This document shows, one piece after another, positions 25,511 to 34,664 of a stretch of DNA of 64,000 bases (positions are counted from its first letter, which is position 1; each line of letters starts with the position of its first letter). The position numbers were made by a program, and so were the translations under genes. Below the pieces are notes generated by a model that made no database searches, had not been told where the DNA came from, and was given only the letters and a program-made list of their open reading frames with translations. This stretch comes from Metabacillus idriensis (GTDB taxonomy: Bacteria > Bacillota > Bacilli > Bacillales > Bacillaceae): the NCBI RefSeq assembly GCF_009674765.1, contig NZ_WKKF01000001.1, positions 1,612,001 through 1,676,000 of the forward strand, in the 5' to 3' direction.

Positions 25511-26709
25511 TTTTCCCCTCCCGCTGTTTGTTTGTCAGTCTGATATGAATAGGTATAAGAATATCGATAAAGCTCTGCTATCTCATCCATTGATGGCACT
25601 CTCGGATTATGACCGGGGCTGCCGCTTTCCAGGGCATCTGCCGCCATTTTCGGAATGGCCTTTTCGAACGCTTGCGGATCAATTCCCCATCCCTTTAAAT
25701 TTGGGATATTTAAATCCCTGCAAAGTGCTTTAATTTCATCAATCGCAAGCTGTGCTGCTGCACTGTCTGACATTTTCTCTATTGAAAAAATCCGTCCTAC
25801 ATCCGCGAGTCTGCCTGTGCAATGATTCTTGCTGAATTCAAGAACAGCAGGCAGCAGCATGGCGTTTGATATACCATGCGGAACGTGAAACAAGGCGCCG
25901 ATCGGACGTGACATGCCATGAACAAGACAAACAGATGCATTGGAGAAGGCCATGCCTCCTTGAAGAGAGCCTAAAGACATCGCTTCTCTGGCTTCACTGT
26001 TTGAACCATCTTCATAGACACTCCTGATATTTGGCAGAATATGATTCATGGAAGATAAAGCAAGCATATCTGTCATTGGCTGGGCTTTTCTTGACAGGTA
26101 TGCCTCAAGCGCATGGCTGAGAGCATCTATTCCTGTTGCGGCTGTTATTTCTCTTGGAGATGAATAGGTTAAAACAGGATCAACGATTGCCGCTTCTGGC
26201 ATGAACGCCGGCTGCTTAATCATCATTTTCACATCATTTTTCGTATTAGTGATGATGGTTACCTCTGTTGCTTCAGAGCCTGTACCTGCCGTTGTCGGGA
26301 TTGCAATAAGAGGCACAGGAGGATATGCTGCGATTTTTTTGCCTCCCATATAATCTCCTATATACCCGCCGTTTGCTGCAAGAACCGCAACTGCCTTAGC
26401 TGTATCAATACAGCTCCCTCCTCCAAGAGCGATCACAACATCGCATTTTTCTGATTGCAGCTGATGGAGTGCTTCCTGTACATATATATCCGTCGGTTCA
26501 GAGGCTACGCCAAGGTAAATACTGCTTTTGCCGCCGCACTCTGTTATCAAATGCTGCGCCTTCTCTATATACCCAAGATCCATCATCACGCGATCACTGA
26601 TAATGAGTGCGTTCTTCCCATATTGAGCCATAACTGATCCCAGCTTCTGAAATGAGTGATTTCCATAAAAACACGTTTTCGGACTTCTAAAGACAGCAAA
26701 TGAATTCAA
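25507..26709 (-). CDS. Iron-containing alcohol dehydrogenase
   Basis: 400 residues, related to but distinct from the enzyme at 19983-21185. [18 protein letters not shown] and [11 protein letters not shown] bind [15 protein letters not shown] and [10 protein letters not shown] carry iron ligands. The start is TTG at 26709 after GGGGAGG. It is coupled to mmsA by an ATGA overlap, which suggests that it makes the semialdehyde used by MmsA, for example from 3-hydroxyisobutyrate or 3-hydroxypropionate. The classical 3-HIB dehydrogenase family is absent here. Confidence 0.86.
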   Translation of the reverse strand: MNSFAVFRSPKTCFYGNHSFQKLGSVMAQYGKNALIISDRVMMDLGYIEKAQHLITECGGKSSIYLGVASEPTDIYVQEALHQLQSEKCDVVIALGGGSCIDTAKAVAVLAANGGYIGDYMGGKKIAAYPPVPLIAIPTTAGTGSEATEVTIITNTKNDVKMMIKQPAFMPEAAIVDPVLTYSSPREITAATGIDALSHALEAYLSRKAQPMTDMLALSSMNHILPNIRSVYEDGSNSEAREAMSLGSLQGGMAFSNASVCLVHGMSRPIGALFHVPHGISNAMLLPAVLEFSKNHCTGRLADVGRIFSIEKMSDSAAAQLAIDEIKALCRDLNIPNLKGWGIDPQAFEKAIPKMAADALESGSPGHNPRVPSMDEIAELYRYSYTYSYQTDKQTAGGEK

Positions 26710-26739
26710 TCAGATCTTCCTCCCCTTTGTATAAAACGC

Positions 26740-27660
26740 TTACATTTTAAGCAGGTGAATCAGCTGTTTATCCCTGATGTCTGAAGCTCCATCTCCTGTA
26801 CCGCTATATTCATAAATGCCTCTGCCGGTTTTTGCTCCCAAATTTCCCTGTTTGACGCTTTCCACAATAAACCGCGGAGCTTCGGTGCTGCAGTCGAGTT
26901 CTGGGAACAAATTTCCGGTTACCTTTTCCCAAATATCAAGTCCTCCCATGTCCGCAATCCGGAGCGGTCCGTTTAGAGCCCATCTCATTCCGGGTCCTTC
27001 AGACATGACCTGATCAATGTCATCTGCATTTGCGATGCCTTCTTCAAGCAGATAAAATGCCTCCCTGACTACAGCAGCCTGCAGACGGTTTGCGATAAAC
27101 CCGGGAATGTCCTTATTCAGCATGACAACTTTTTTGCCGGCAGCTTTTAGTAGATTGATAACCTCTTCTGCTGCCCATGGAAGAGTATCCTCATGTTTAA
27201 CTACTTCAACCAATTTGACTAAATGGGCAGGATTGAAAAAATGCGTAATGAGCAAGCGCTCGGAAAACGTGCATGCTTCAGCAAGCTTTGAAATCGGAAA
27301 TGTAGAAGTATTGGATGCAATGATTGCAGTTGAACGTATCATTGTTTCAAGCAATTGAAACAACTGGTGCTTAAATTCCAGCACCTCAGGAATTGCTTCT
27401 ATGATCAGATCTGCCTCATGGACAGCTTCAAAAAGGTCCGTTGAATACGAGAGCATTGCAAGCGTTTCTTTTTGTTCACCGCTGTTTATGTAGGATTCTT
27501 TTTTCATCATCTCTAAATTCTGAATGATCATTCGCTCAGCCTTCAATAATAGGTCTTCTCTTAAATCATAAATTTTCACCTGACATTGAGCAGCAGCAAA
27601 CACCTGGGCTATGCCGTGCCCCATCGTTCCAGAACCAATAACAGCAACCTTCTTTATCAA
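26740..27660 (-). CDS. 3-hydroxyacyl-CoA dehydrogenase family protein
   Basis: 306 residues. VAVIGSGTMGHGIAQVFA is the NAD-binding fold; ASNTSTFPIS and THFFNPAHLVKLVEVV are 3HCDH signatures, with the catalytic H in the latter. The segment EGPGMRWALNGPLRIADMGG is of the type also seen in L-gulonate and carnitine dehydrogenases, so a non-CoA hydroxyacid substrate is possible. TTG 27660 was chosen because GGAGG lies nine bases upstream; an earlier ATG has none. It is first in the mmsA operon. Confidence 0.85.
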   Translation of the reverse strand: MIKKVAVIGSGTMGHGIAQVFAAAQCQVKIYDLREDLLLKAERMIIQNLEMMKKESYINSGEQKETLAMLSYSTDLFEAVHEADLIIEAIPEVLEFKHQLFQLLETMIRSTAIIASNTSTFPISKLAEACTFSERLLITHFFNPAHLVKLVEVVKHEDTLPWAAEEVINLLKAAGKKVVMLNKDIPGFIANRLQAAVVREAFYLLEEGIANADDIDQVMSEGPGMRWALNGPLRIADMGGLDIWEKVTGNLFPELDCSTEAPRFIVESVKQGNLGAKTGRGIYEYSGTGDGASDIRDKQLIHLLKM

Positions 27661-27812
27661 ACTTAGCTTCCTCCTTATTTCTGAATTATCTATATATTCT
27701 ATCATTATAGACTAGTTTCAGGATAATTGTCAGGTTATAAGTGATATGATCTCTTTAGTTTTAGGAAAAAAAGCTCAGTTCACAAAGTCAGGGAGAGAGG
27801 TTCAGTTGAAAA

Positions 27813-27846
27813 TAAAAAAAGCACTGCTTCTAATCTAAGCAGTGCT
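27813..27846 (-). terminator. Intrinsic terminator of aspartokinase
   Basis: Stem AGCACTGCTT / AAGCAGTGCT followed by T7 in the minus direction. Confidence 0.88.
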
Positions 27847-27856
27847 CTATCCAATC

Positions 27857-29218
27857 TTAAGCATATACTCCAACAAAAAACTCTTCATAAAGTGCCTGAA
27901 CGGCTTTTTTCTCCTGTGCTTCTTTTACGCCGAACATCATGCTGACCTCTGATGACCCCTGATTGATCATTTCAATATTGACGCGCGCCTCTGCCAAAGC
28001 TTTAGAAGCACGGGCTGCGGTGCCGATATTATGCCGCATGCCTTCCCCTACCATCATAATAAGTGACAGATTATGTTCAACAGTCACCTCATCAGGCTTC
28101 AGGTCTGTGCGGATTCGCTCTAAAATAAGCTCTTCAGTCTCGGCATTCATTTGTTTTTGTCTTAGAATAATGCTCAGATCATCGATTCCTGATGGACTGT
28201 GCTCATAGGTTAACCCGAAATCCTCTAAAATGGAGAGCAATTTGCGTCCGAAACCGATTTCTTTATTCATTAAATATTTATTCACATAAATACTGCAGAA
28301 ATCATCATCGCTGGCAATGCCGATCACAGGTCCATTCGTATTTTTTCGTTCATTCACAATCCTTGTGCCTGCCGCTTCAGGATTATTTGTATTTTTAATA
28401 TGAACCGGAATGCCGGCCTCAAATGCAGGTATAAGCGCTTCATCGTGAAACACAGAGAATCCCGCATAAGAAAGCTCACGCATTTCACGGTATGTAAGCT
28501 CGCGGATTTCTTTTGGATTTGAAACAACATTCGGATTTACGGAATAAACCGCATCCACATCTGTGAAATTTTCATAAAGGTCTGCTTCGATGCCATTTGC
28601 AAGAATGGATCCAGTAATGTCTGACCCGCTCCTGGAAAACGTTACAACTTCGGAAGCTTCATTGTATCCGAAGAATCCTGGAAAAATAAGAATGCCGGAA
28701 CGTTTCCTTAGAGATTTGAGATTTTCGTACGACTTTTTCAGAACTAGTGCTGTTCCGCCATTTTCCTCAACAAGGAGACCTGCTTCTTTAGGATTTATAT
28801 AAGAGGCCTCAATGCCTCTGCTCTTGAAATATTCCGCAATCAGCTTTGCATTGTTGTCTTCTCCGCTTGCTTTTATTGCATCTATGTAACGGGCTTGCAC
28901 GGTTTTATCTGCATTAAGCAGCTGAATTAAATCCTTTTCAATCTTGGAAACGATTTCAGCTGGCAATTTCAGTTCAGCTGCCACTTGACTATATCTGTCA
29001 ATAACAGCTGACAAATATTCGGGGGCTTCTTCCCCGCGCAGTGTTCTTTCGCCAAGTTCAATTAAAAGATCCGTCACCTTGCAATCTTCCGGATACCGTT
29101 TGCCTGGAGCTGAAACAACAACCACTTTTCGATCAGGATCAGATGTTACGATATCAAATACCTTTTTAACCTGATCTCCTGATGCTAACGAACTGCCTCC
29201 AAATTTCACCACTTTCAT
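27857..29218 (-). CDS. yclM: Aspartate kinase III
   Basis: 453 residues, as for B. subtilis YclM. KVVKFGGSSLASG is the kinase N-terminus, and FSRSGSDITGSILANG binds substrate and nucleotide. The C-terminal third holds two ACT domains (GIASDDDFCSIYV and SLIMMVGEGM starts), which carry feedback control, in this class by lysine and threonine together. It phosphorylates aspartate at the head of lysine, threonine and methionine synthesis. It is monocistronic, with AGGGGATG before the ATG. No lysine riboswitch or T-box was found upstream. Confidence 0.92.
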   Translation of the reverse strand: MKVVKFGGSSLASGDQVKKVFDIVTSDPDRKVVVVSAPGKRYPEDCKVTDLLIELGERTLRGEEAPEYLSAVIDRYSQVAAELKLPAEIVSKIEKDLIQLLNADKTVQARYIDAIKASGEDNNAKLIAEYFKSRGIEASYINPKEAGLLVEENGGTALVLKKSYENLKSLRKRSGILIFPGFFGYNEASEVVTFSRSGSDITGSILANGIEADLYENFTDVDAVYSVNPNVVSNPKEIRELTYREMRELSYAGFSVFHDEALIPAFEAGIPVHIKNTNNPEAAGTRIVNERKNTNGPVIGIASDDDFCSIYVNKYLMNKEIGFGRKLLSILEDFGLTYEHSPSGIDDLSIILRQKQMNAETEELILERIRTDLKPDEVTVEHNLSLIMMVGEGMRHNIGTAARASKALAEARVNIEMINQGSSEVSMMFGVKEAQEKKAVQALYEEFFVGVYA

Positions 29219-29334
29219 GCGAACATCCCCTAATGTTTAAATTTTCAGGTAAATTTTAAAATCTATTTTACTCCTTTTACATGAACATTCAAGGGTTTCT
29301 TGCCCAAAAGCTTTTTTATTTGAATTTTTCGATT

Positions 29335-29360
29335 TCAAGCCTCATATTTTGTGGTAAAAT
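29335..29360 (+). promoter_or_regulatory. Promoter of the Fsr-like MFS gene
   Basis: TTTCAA (-35-like), a 16-base spacer and extended -10 TGGTAAAAT (29352-29360). Transcription near 29367 is consistent with the ATG at 29405 and excludes earlier in-frame starts. Confidence 0.5.
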
Positions 29361-29404
29361 ACATTTCGTCTATCGAAATATTCAGTTGGGAAAGGACTCA
29401 TAAA

Positions 29405-30631
29405 ATGGAAAACGCAGCTTCATTAAAAAAGCCGATTTCAAAACCGTCTCCGAAAATGTATAACATCCTTTTTATCATAGGTTTATGTCATTTATTAAAC
29501 GATTCGATACAATCTGTGATCCCTGCGATGTTTCCGATTCTTGAAAAAACGATGGGGCTTACGTTTACACAGCTTGGCTTCATTGCATTTACGCTGAATA
29601 TGGTGTCATCTGTTCTTCAGCCTGTTGTCGGTTGGTATACGGATAAAAGACCGATGCCCTACGCCCTTCCAATCGGACTTACGAGCAGCTTAGCAGGGAT
29701 TGTGGGCCTCTCGTTCGCCCCTTCTTTTTCATTGATTTTACTGAGTGTCTTTTTCATCGGACTCGGTTCAGCGGTCTTTCATCCTGAAGGGTCAAGAGTA
29801 GCCTATTTAGCAGCCGGAGAAAGACGGGGCCTTGCGCAGTCCATTTATCAAGTCGGCGGAAATACCGGATCATCTTCTGCTCCGCTGATTACAGCGCTTA
29901 TTCTCGTTCCATTCGGACAGTTTGGGGCTATTTGGTTCACAATTGCAGCAGCGCTGGCTGTCATGTTCCTTATCTATATAGCAAACTGGTACACTCTGAA
30001 ACTCTCAGCTATTCGAAAAGAAGAAAAGAAAAATGGCAAAATAAAAAAAGAAGTCAAACTGACAAAAGCCATTTACTCTGCATTGGCAGTGATCGTCTTT
30101 CTCGTATTTGCACGTTCATGGTATGGAAGCGCCATATCAAACTTTTATACGTTCTATGTGATTGAGAAATATCATTTAAGTATTGCCCAGTCACAGGTGT
30201 ATATCTTCATTTTCCTGGTTATGGGGGCTCTTGGAACCTTTGCAGGGGGGCCTTTGGCAGACCGGTACGGGAAACGCACGATTATCCTTTATTCTCTGCT
30301 TGCTACAGCTCCTTTTGCCCTTATTCTGCCATTCGCAGGTCCCATTGCAGCATATCCGCTCATTGCAGCAATCGGTTTTATATTAAGTTCAAGCTTTTCG
30401 GTCACAGTTGTGTACGCCCAAGAGCTTATTCCCGGAAAGATTGGAACAATGTCGGGTCTGACAGTTGGTCTGGCTTTTGGAATGGGGGCAATTGGTTCTG
30501 TTGCTTTAGGCTCATTAATTGATGCTTTTGGATTAACAGCTGTTATGACTGGCATCGCTTTGCTGCCAATTTTAGGGACCCTGGCGTATCTCCTGCCTGC
30601 AGATCAGACTTTAAAAGAGTGGCAGCAATAA
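29405..30631 (+). CDS. MFS transporter, fosmidomycin-resistance (Fsr)-like
   Basis: 408 residues with twelve predicted helices. GLCHLLNDSIQSVIPAMFPI is the Fsr signature at the first helix, and the loop GWYTDKRPMPYAL between helices 2 and 3 is the MFS motif A region; GGPLADRYGKRT is its repeat in the second half. Fsr-type proteins export small compounds such as fosmidomycin. AAAGGA lies eight bases before the ATG. Monocistronic. Confidence 0.87.
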   Translation: MENAASLKKPISKPSPKMYNILFIIGLCHLLNDSIQSVIPAMFPILEKTMGLTFTQLGFIAFTLNMVSSVLQPVVGWYTDKRPMPYALPIGLTSSLAGIVGLSFAPSFSLILLSVFFIGLGSAVFHPEGSRVAYLAAGERRGLAQSIYQVGGNTGSSSAPLITALILVPFGQFGAIWFTIAAALAVMFLIYIANWYTLKLSAIRKEEKKNGKIKKEVKLTKAIYSALAVIVFLVFARSWYGSAISNFYTFYVIEKYHLSIAQSQVYIFIFLVMGALGTFAGGPLADRYGKRTIILYSLLATAPFALILPFAGPIAAYPLIAAIGFILSSSFSVTVVYAQELIPGKIGTMSGLTVGLAFGMGAIGSVALGSLIDAFGLTAVMTGIALLPILGTLAYLLPADQTLKEWQQ

Positions 30632-30727
30632 CCGACAGTATTTGGCGTTTTTTCAGAGAATTTTTTCATTAATTTGTCGCATATTGAATGATTTAACAGA
30701 TTTGTAATCTAAAAGACCCCTTTTTTG

Positions 30728-30736
30728 TGGTATAAC
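30728..30736 (+). promoter_or_regulatory. Extended -10 element of the 3D-domain gene
   Basis: TGGTATAAC fits an extended -10 and lies 26 bases before the start of the gene. No good -35 is seen at 17 bases. Confidence 0.4.
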
Positions 30737-30761
30737 TGAAATACAAGAGAGGGGTTGTTTT

Positions 30762-32039
30762 ATGAGATTTTCAATGCGTATGATTACCGCGCTTTCTGTC
30801 GGTTTTGTTGCTCTATCAAGCTATAACACTGCCTTAGCAGAAACGAATCAGGACACCTTACATAAAGCTGAGAAGCAGCTTGACCAAAGTCAGGAAGTGC
30901 TGAAGCTAAAAGAAAAACAAAAACAAGCAGTACATACCGCAGTTCAGAAAATGGAAAACGAACTTCAGAACATGGAAGCTCTTGTAGCAAAAAATGAACA
31001 AGAATATGCTTCCATTCAAGCAGAGATTAAAAAGACGAAGCAATTAATCGAGAAAAAGAAAATAGAAATTGTAGCGCTTCAGGACAAAGTGTTAAGCCGC
31101 GAGGAAATCATGCATGCAAGGCTTACTGCTCTTCAGGAGAATGATCACGCTGATATTGTCATTCACACTTTAGTTAATGCAGAAAGTTTTTCAAACTTCT
31201 TTGAGAGAATCGGAGCTGTTGCTACTCTATTAAATGCAGATAATGACATCCTTGAACAGCAGCAGGCTGATTTGAAGAAAATTGAAGAAGATAAAAAAGA
31301 GATCGACAGACAAGAGGTTCTGCTGACTGAACAGCAGCAAACATTGGCAGCAAGCGGTGCGAGGCTTGAAGAAGCAATGCTGAACAGACAAACGAAAATG
31401 ACTTCGCTTCAAGCTGAATATCAAAAGATTTCAACTGAAGTGACGCTTGCTGAACAGGAAAAATCAGCCCTTCAGGCTCAAATGAAATCAATCGAAGCAA
31501 CCATTAAAAAAGAACAGGAAGCAGCGAAAGCCCGTGCAGCAAGTATTGCCGCCGCGAAAAAGAAAGAGCAGGCTGCCCTTCTCGCTGAAGCAAACGCCCG
31601 TGCAGAAGCTGAAAGAGCTAAGGAAGCAGCAAAAGCCAAAGCTGCTGCTGCGGAAAAGAAAGCAGTAAAAGCAGCTGCTGCTGCACCGGCCAAACCTGTC
31701 TCTGCAGAAAAACCAGCTGCTAAAGAACCGCCAAAAGAAGAAAAAGATGAAAGCAAAATCTTCTATGTAACAGCTACAGCTTACAGTCATGAAGATACAG
31801 CCAGTGACTTTACGGCCATCGGCATAAATATTAAAGAAAATGCTAATATGAAATTAATTGCGGTTGATCCAAAAATCATTCCACTTGGCAAGAAAGTCTG
31901 GGTTGAAGGATATGGAGTTGCGATTGCCGGTGATACAGGCGGAGCAATCAAAAATCATAAAATCGATGTTTTGATGCCTAATAGTGCAGAAGCAAGAAAA
32001 TGGGGCCGCAAAACGGTAAAAGTCGAAGTATTAGATTAA
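30762..32039 (+). CDS. Secreted coiled-coil protein with C-terminal 3D (MltA-like) domain
   Basis: 425 residues. A signal peptide (about 1-26, ending YNTALA) is followed by a long coiled coil of PcsB/CwlO N-terminal type (30-250), an Ala/Lys-rich linker (about 250-325) and a 3D domain (about 333-425) with the three conserved aspartates in LIAVDPKIIPLG, AIAGDTGG and HKIDVLMP. 3D domains of YocH, YabE and Sps proteins act as muralytic enzymes on peptidoglycan. It probably works at the cell wall in growth or stationary phase. AGGGG precedes the ATG and a strong terminator follows. Confidence 0.85.
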   Translation: MRFSMRMITALSVGFVALSSYNTALAETNQDTLHKAEKQLDQSQEVLKLKEKQKQAVHTAVQKMENELQNMEALVAKNEQEYASIQAEIKKTKQLIEKKKIEIVALQDKVLSREEIMHARLTALQENDHADIVIHTLVNAESFSNFFERIGAVATLLNADNDILEQQQADLKKIEEDKKEIDRQEVLLTEQQQTLAASGARLEEAMLNRQTKMTSLQAEYQKISTEVTLAEQEKSALQAQMKSIEATIKKEQEAAKARAASIAAAKKKEQAALLAEANARAEAERAKEAAKAKAAAAEKKAVKAAAAAPAKPVSAEKPAAKEPPKEEKDESKIFYVTATAYSHEDTASDFTAIGINIKENANMKLIAVDPKIIPLGKKVWVEGYGVAIAGDTGGAIKNHKIDVLMPNSAEARKWGRKTVKVEVLD

Positions 32040-32051
32040 TAGAATCAAAAA

Positions 32052-32078
32052 AAGAGACTTTAGGTCTCTTTTTTTTTT
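32052..32078 (+). terminator. Intrinsic terminator of the 3D-domain gene
   Basis: Stem AAGAGAC / GTCTCTT with loop TTTAG, then T8 or more. Confidence 0.88.
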
Positions 32079-32148
32079 GATTTTAAAGGAATAAATAGGC
32101 GAATAGTTTATTGCAATCCAAAAGAGAAAAATAATTTCAATATAAAGA

Positions 32149-32757
32149 CTATTTCAAAAGTACAGGGTCTTCCCTGAACAAACTCTTCATCAAAGCTGTA
32201 AACTGAGAGGTTTGAAATTCATAATCTGATCCGCTGTGGACGTTTCTCATTCTAAACCCTGAAGACATCAGAACAAAAAGCTCAGCTGTCTGATTGGCAT
32301 CAATCTTCTCGCTGATCACTCCATTTTTTTGACCTGATACAATCCATAGCTTTGAAAATTCAAACATCCACTGATCAAATTCACGCAGAGCTTCCTTTGC
32401 ATTTTTTTGTTCATTCCTGCCAATAAAGTACAGCAGGATTTGATTGACTACATCTTTTGGATGATTAATTTCTTCAAAACTCTCTGTTAAAACATCGATA
32501 GGGTCCTTCATATCCTCTTTGGTCTGCCCCATTTTTTCAAAGAATTTATCATTTGTTTCATGAATTCTCGCTTCAAGAACTTTAGCGAATAGTTCATCCT
32601 TGCTTTTAATATAGTGATAGATGGCTCCTTTTGAAAGACCTGTCCTCTCCATGATTTCCGCAAGGGTGGTTTTGGCGCAGCCCACTTCTTTTATTAATGC
32701 AGATGCAGCTTCAAGCAATGCTTTCTCTGAACGCACTCTTCTTTCAAATTGCTTCAT
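32149..32757 (-). CDS. TetR/AcrR-family transcriptional regulator
   Basis: 202 residues. The N-terminal HTH is typical: KTTLAEIMERTGLSKGAIYH, then YIKSKDELFAKVLE, about residues 25-65. The C-terminal ligand domain is not recognisable. It is divergent from the peptide transporter gene, and a palindrome (32788-32804) lies 31 bases upstream of its start. It may control itself and possibly the acyl-CoA cluster; the target is not established. Confidence 0.85.
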   Translation of the reverse strand: MKQFERRVRSEKALLEAASALIKEVGCAKTTLAEIMERTGLSKGAIYHYIKSKDELFAKVLEARIHETNDKFFEKMGQTKEDMKDPIDVLTESFEEINHPKDVVNQILLYFIGRNEQKNAKEALREFDQWMFEFSKLWIVSGQKNGVISEKIDANQTAELFVLMSSGFRMRNVHSGSDYEFQTSQFTALMKSLFREDPVLLK

Positions 32758-32787
32758 GATTCGACGCCTCCTTTCTACATTTTAAAA

Positions 32788-32804
32788 ACAGACCGATGGT
32801 TTGT
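32788..32804. promoter_or_regulatory. Candidate autoregulatory TetR operator
   Basis: ACAGACCGATGGTTTGT is an imperfect palindrome with ACC/GGT arms, just upstream of tetR. Confidence 0.5.
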
Positions 32805-32911
32805 AAAGCAGATTTATGTCCCCTTTTGAGGATTTAAGTCTGATTAACGTACTTACCTGACCAGTTATTTGTATGAATGATGATAACGAAAAATTGGAAA
32901 GCAGTCTTTCT

Positions 32912-32964
32912 CCCGCAGGAATCAAGTTCCTGCAGAATAGATTCTTAAGGTTTACGAAAAGAGC
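32912..32964 (-). repeat. Degenerate copy of the dispersed repeat seen at 62 kb
   Basis: CCCGCAGGAATCAAG, then AAGGTTTAC and GAAAAGAGC, match the right end of the element at 62071-62292. Where the intact copy has two TTTAC words about 30 bases apart, only one remains here, so the intervening part was probably lost by recombination between them. The left end is missing. Confidence 0.6.
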
Positions 32965-33047
32965 GGAACAAAAACTCTGTTTTTTAATCTCATTTTTGTA
33001 AAATTATATTAAAAAAATAATTCATATAGTATTTTTTCCGATTTTTT

Positions 33048-33077
33048 TTGACAATTCAATTTTAATAGTAGTATTAT
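33048..33077 (+). promoter_or_regulatory. Sigma-A promoter of the peptide transporter gene
   Basis: Perfect -35 TTGACA (33048-33053), an 18-base spacer and -10 TATTAT (33072-33077). Confidence 0.65.
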
Positions 33078-33108
33078 TATACATGGTAAAAAGGAGGCTT
33101 CTTGTATC

Positions 33109-34602
33109 ATGTCATCAATTGACAAAGACAAAATTGTACAAAGTGTACCGCAACAAGGTTTTTTTGGTCATCCTAAAGGATTATTCACCCTGTTCTTCAC
33201 AGAATTTTGGGAGCGTTTTTCTTATTATGGGATGAGAGCAATTCTTCTGTATTATATGTATTATTCCATGAAAGATGGCGGACTTGGGCTTGATCAGACT
33301 ACTGCTCTTTCCATTATGTCCATCTATGGTTCCCTCGTTTATATGTCCGGAATCATCGGAGGCTGGATTTCCGACAGATTGCTTGGAAATGCACGGACCG
33401 TTTTTTATGGCGGAGTCCTTATTATGCTCGGTCATATTATTCTTGCTTTCCCAGGAAGCATTGCAGCGTTTTTCGTTTCGATGTTCTTCATTGTAATCGG
33501 TACTGGATTGCTCAAGCCAAATATTTCGAATATTGTGGGTGATCTATACAGCAAAGAAGATAATCGCCGTGATTCTGGATTCAGTATTTTCTATATGGGA
33601 ATCAACTTAGGCGGATTGCTTGCACCAATTATCGTTGGTACTGTAGGTCAAAAATACAATTTCCATTTAGGATTTGGTCTTGCTGCAATCGGTATGGCTT
33701 TAGGATTAATCGTCTTCGTACTGACAAAAAAGAAAAATCTTGGATTAGCGGGAACAGCAGTCCCAAACCCTCTTACTCCAGCTGAAAGAAATAAAGTTTT
33801 CGGAAGATTGGCTATAGGTTTAGCTGTTATCGGAATTTTAGGAGCTATTTCAATCACAACAGGCTATCTGACGATTGCAAGATTTACTTTCTTGATCAGT
33901 ATTTTAGGTATCTTAATTCCAATTGTTTACTTCACCGTGATGTACCGCAGTCCCAAGTCAACTGATGTTGAACGTTCACGACTGATTGCCTATATTCCGC
34001 TTTTCATTGCGGCAATGGTTTTCTGGGCAATCCAGGAACAGGGTGCTACCATCCTTGGAGCTTATGCAGATAAACGAACAGACCTGACATTTGGCGGTTT
34101 TGAAATTCCCTCATCATTATTTCAATCGTTAAATCCATTATTTGTTGTCTTCTTGGCGCCTGTGTTTGCATGGCTTTGGGTCAAACTTGGCAACAGACAG
34201 CCATCTACATCGAAAAAGTTTGCATTTGGTTTGTTCTTTGCCGGTTTATCATTCTTGATTATGATTATTCCTGCTTACGTAAATGGAACGGATTCACTAG
34301 CTAATCCAATTTGGCTGATCCTTAGCTTCTTCCTTGTTGTACTTGGAGAGCTTTGCCTGTCACCTGTCGGTTTATCTACAACAACAAAGCTTGCTCCAGC
34401 TGCATTCTCAGCCCAGACCATGAGTCTTTGGTTCCTGACAAGTGCATCAGCTCAAGCAATCAATGCTCAAATTGTTCGATTCTATAAACCAGAAACTGAA
34501 ATTCTCTATTTCGGCATCATTGGCGGTATTGCAGTCCTTTTAGGAGTTCTTATGCTCATTCTTTCTCCTAAAATTCAAAGTTACATGAAGGGTGTCCGCT
34601 AA
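33109..34602 (+). CDS. dtpT: Proton-dependent oligopeptide transporter (POT/PTR family, DtpT-like)
   Basis: 497 residues, 12-14 helices. TEFWERFSYYGMRAILLYY contains the ExxERFxYY proton-coupling motif in helix 1. GGWISDRLLGNARTVFYGG and FSIFYMGINLGGLLAP are PTR2 signatures. Imports di- and tripeptides with protons. AAAGGAGG precedes the ATG, and a 14-pair terminator follows. It resembles B. subtilis YclF and lactococcal DtpT. Confidence 0.9.
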   Translation: MSSIDKDKIVQSVPQQGFFGHPKGLFTLFFTEFWERFSYYGMRAILLYYMYYSMKDGGLGLDQTTALSIMSIYGSLVYMSGIIGGWISDRLLGNARTVFYGGVLIMLGHIILAFPGSIAAFFVSMFFIVIGTGLLKPNISNIVGDLYSKEDNRRDSGFSIFYMGINLGGLLAPIIVGTVGQKYNFHLGFGLAAIGMALGLIVFVLTKKKNLGLAGTAVPNPLTPAERNKVFGRLAIGLAVIGILGAISITTGYLTIARFTFLISILGILIPIVYFTVMYRSPKSTDVERSRLIAYIPLFIAAMVFWAIQEQGATILGAYADKRTDLTFGGFEIPSSLFQSLNPLFVVFLAPVFAWLWVKLGNRQPSTSKKFAFGLFFAGLSFLIMIIPAYVNGTDSLANPIWLILSFFLVVLGELCLSPVGLSTTTKLAPAAFSAQTMSLWFLTSASAQAINAQIVRFYKPETEILYFGIIGGIAVLLGVLMLILSPKIQSYMKGVR

Positions 34603-34609
34603 TACGCCG

Positions 34610-34646
34610 AACAAGCCTGTTCCCTTTTAGGAACAGGCTTGTTTTT
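34610..34646 (+). terminator. Intrinsic terminator of dtpT
   Basis: 14-pair stem AACAAGCCTGTTCC / GGAACAGGCTTGTT, then T-rich sequence. Confidence 0.9.
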
Positions 34647-34664
34647 GTGTATAACCGGAAATCT

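Larger units (their letters stand above)
32758..33108. other. Intergenic region between tetR and the peptide transporter gene
   Basis: 351 bases. It holds the tetR operator-like palindrome, an ACCAGTT element (32861-32867), the remnant of a dispersed repeat (32912-32964), AT-rich sequence, and the promoter of the transporter gene. No coding potential was seen. Confidence 0.6.

Noticed and set aside
29219-29334. Possible lysine riboswitch or T-box upstream of aspartokinase
   Set aside because: No conserved L-box or T-box blocks were found; the gap is only AT-rich sequence and a convergent-free promoter region.
31500-31740. Internal repeats in the Ala/Lys-rich segment as a possible tandem repeat array
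   Set aside because: Biased codons for a coiled coil and linker; no fixed period and no spacer-repeat structure, so neither a CRISPR nor a satellite.
31478-31790. Ala- and Phe/Ser-rich minus-strand frames
   Set aside because: Antisense of the Ala/Lys/Glu-rich coiled coil and linker of the 3D-domain gene; low-complexity artefacts.
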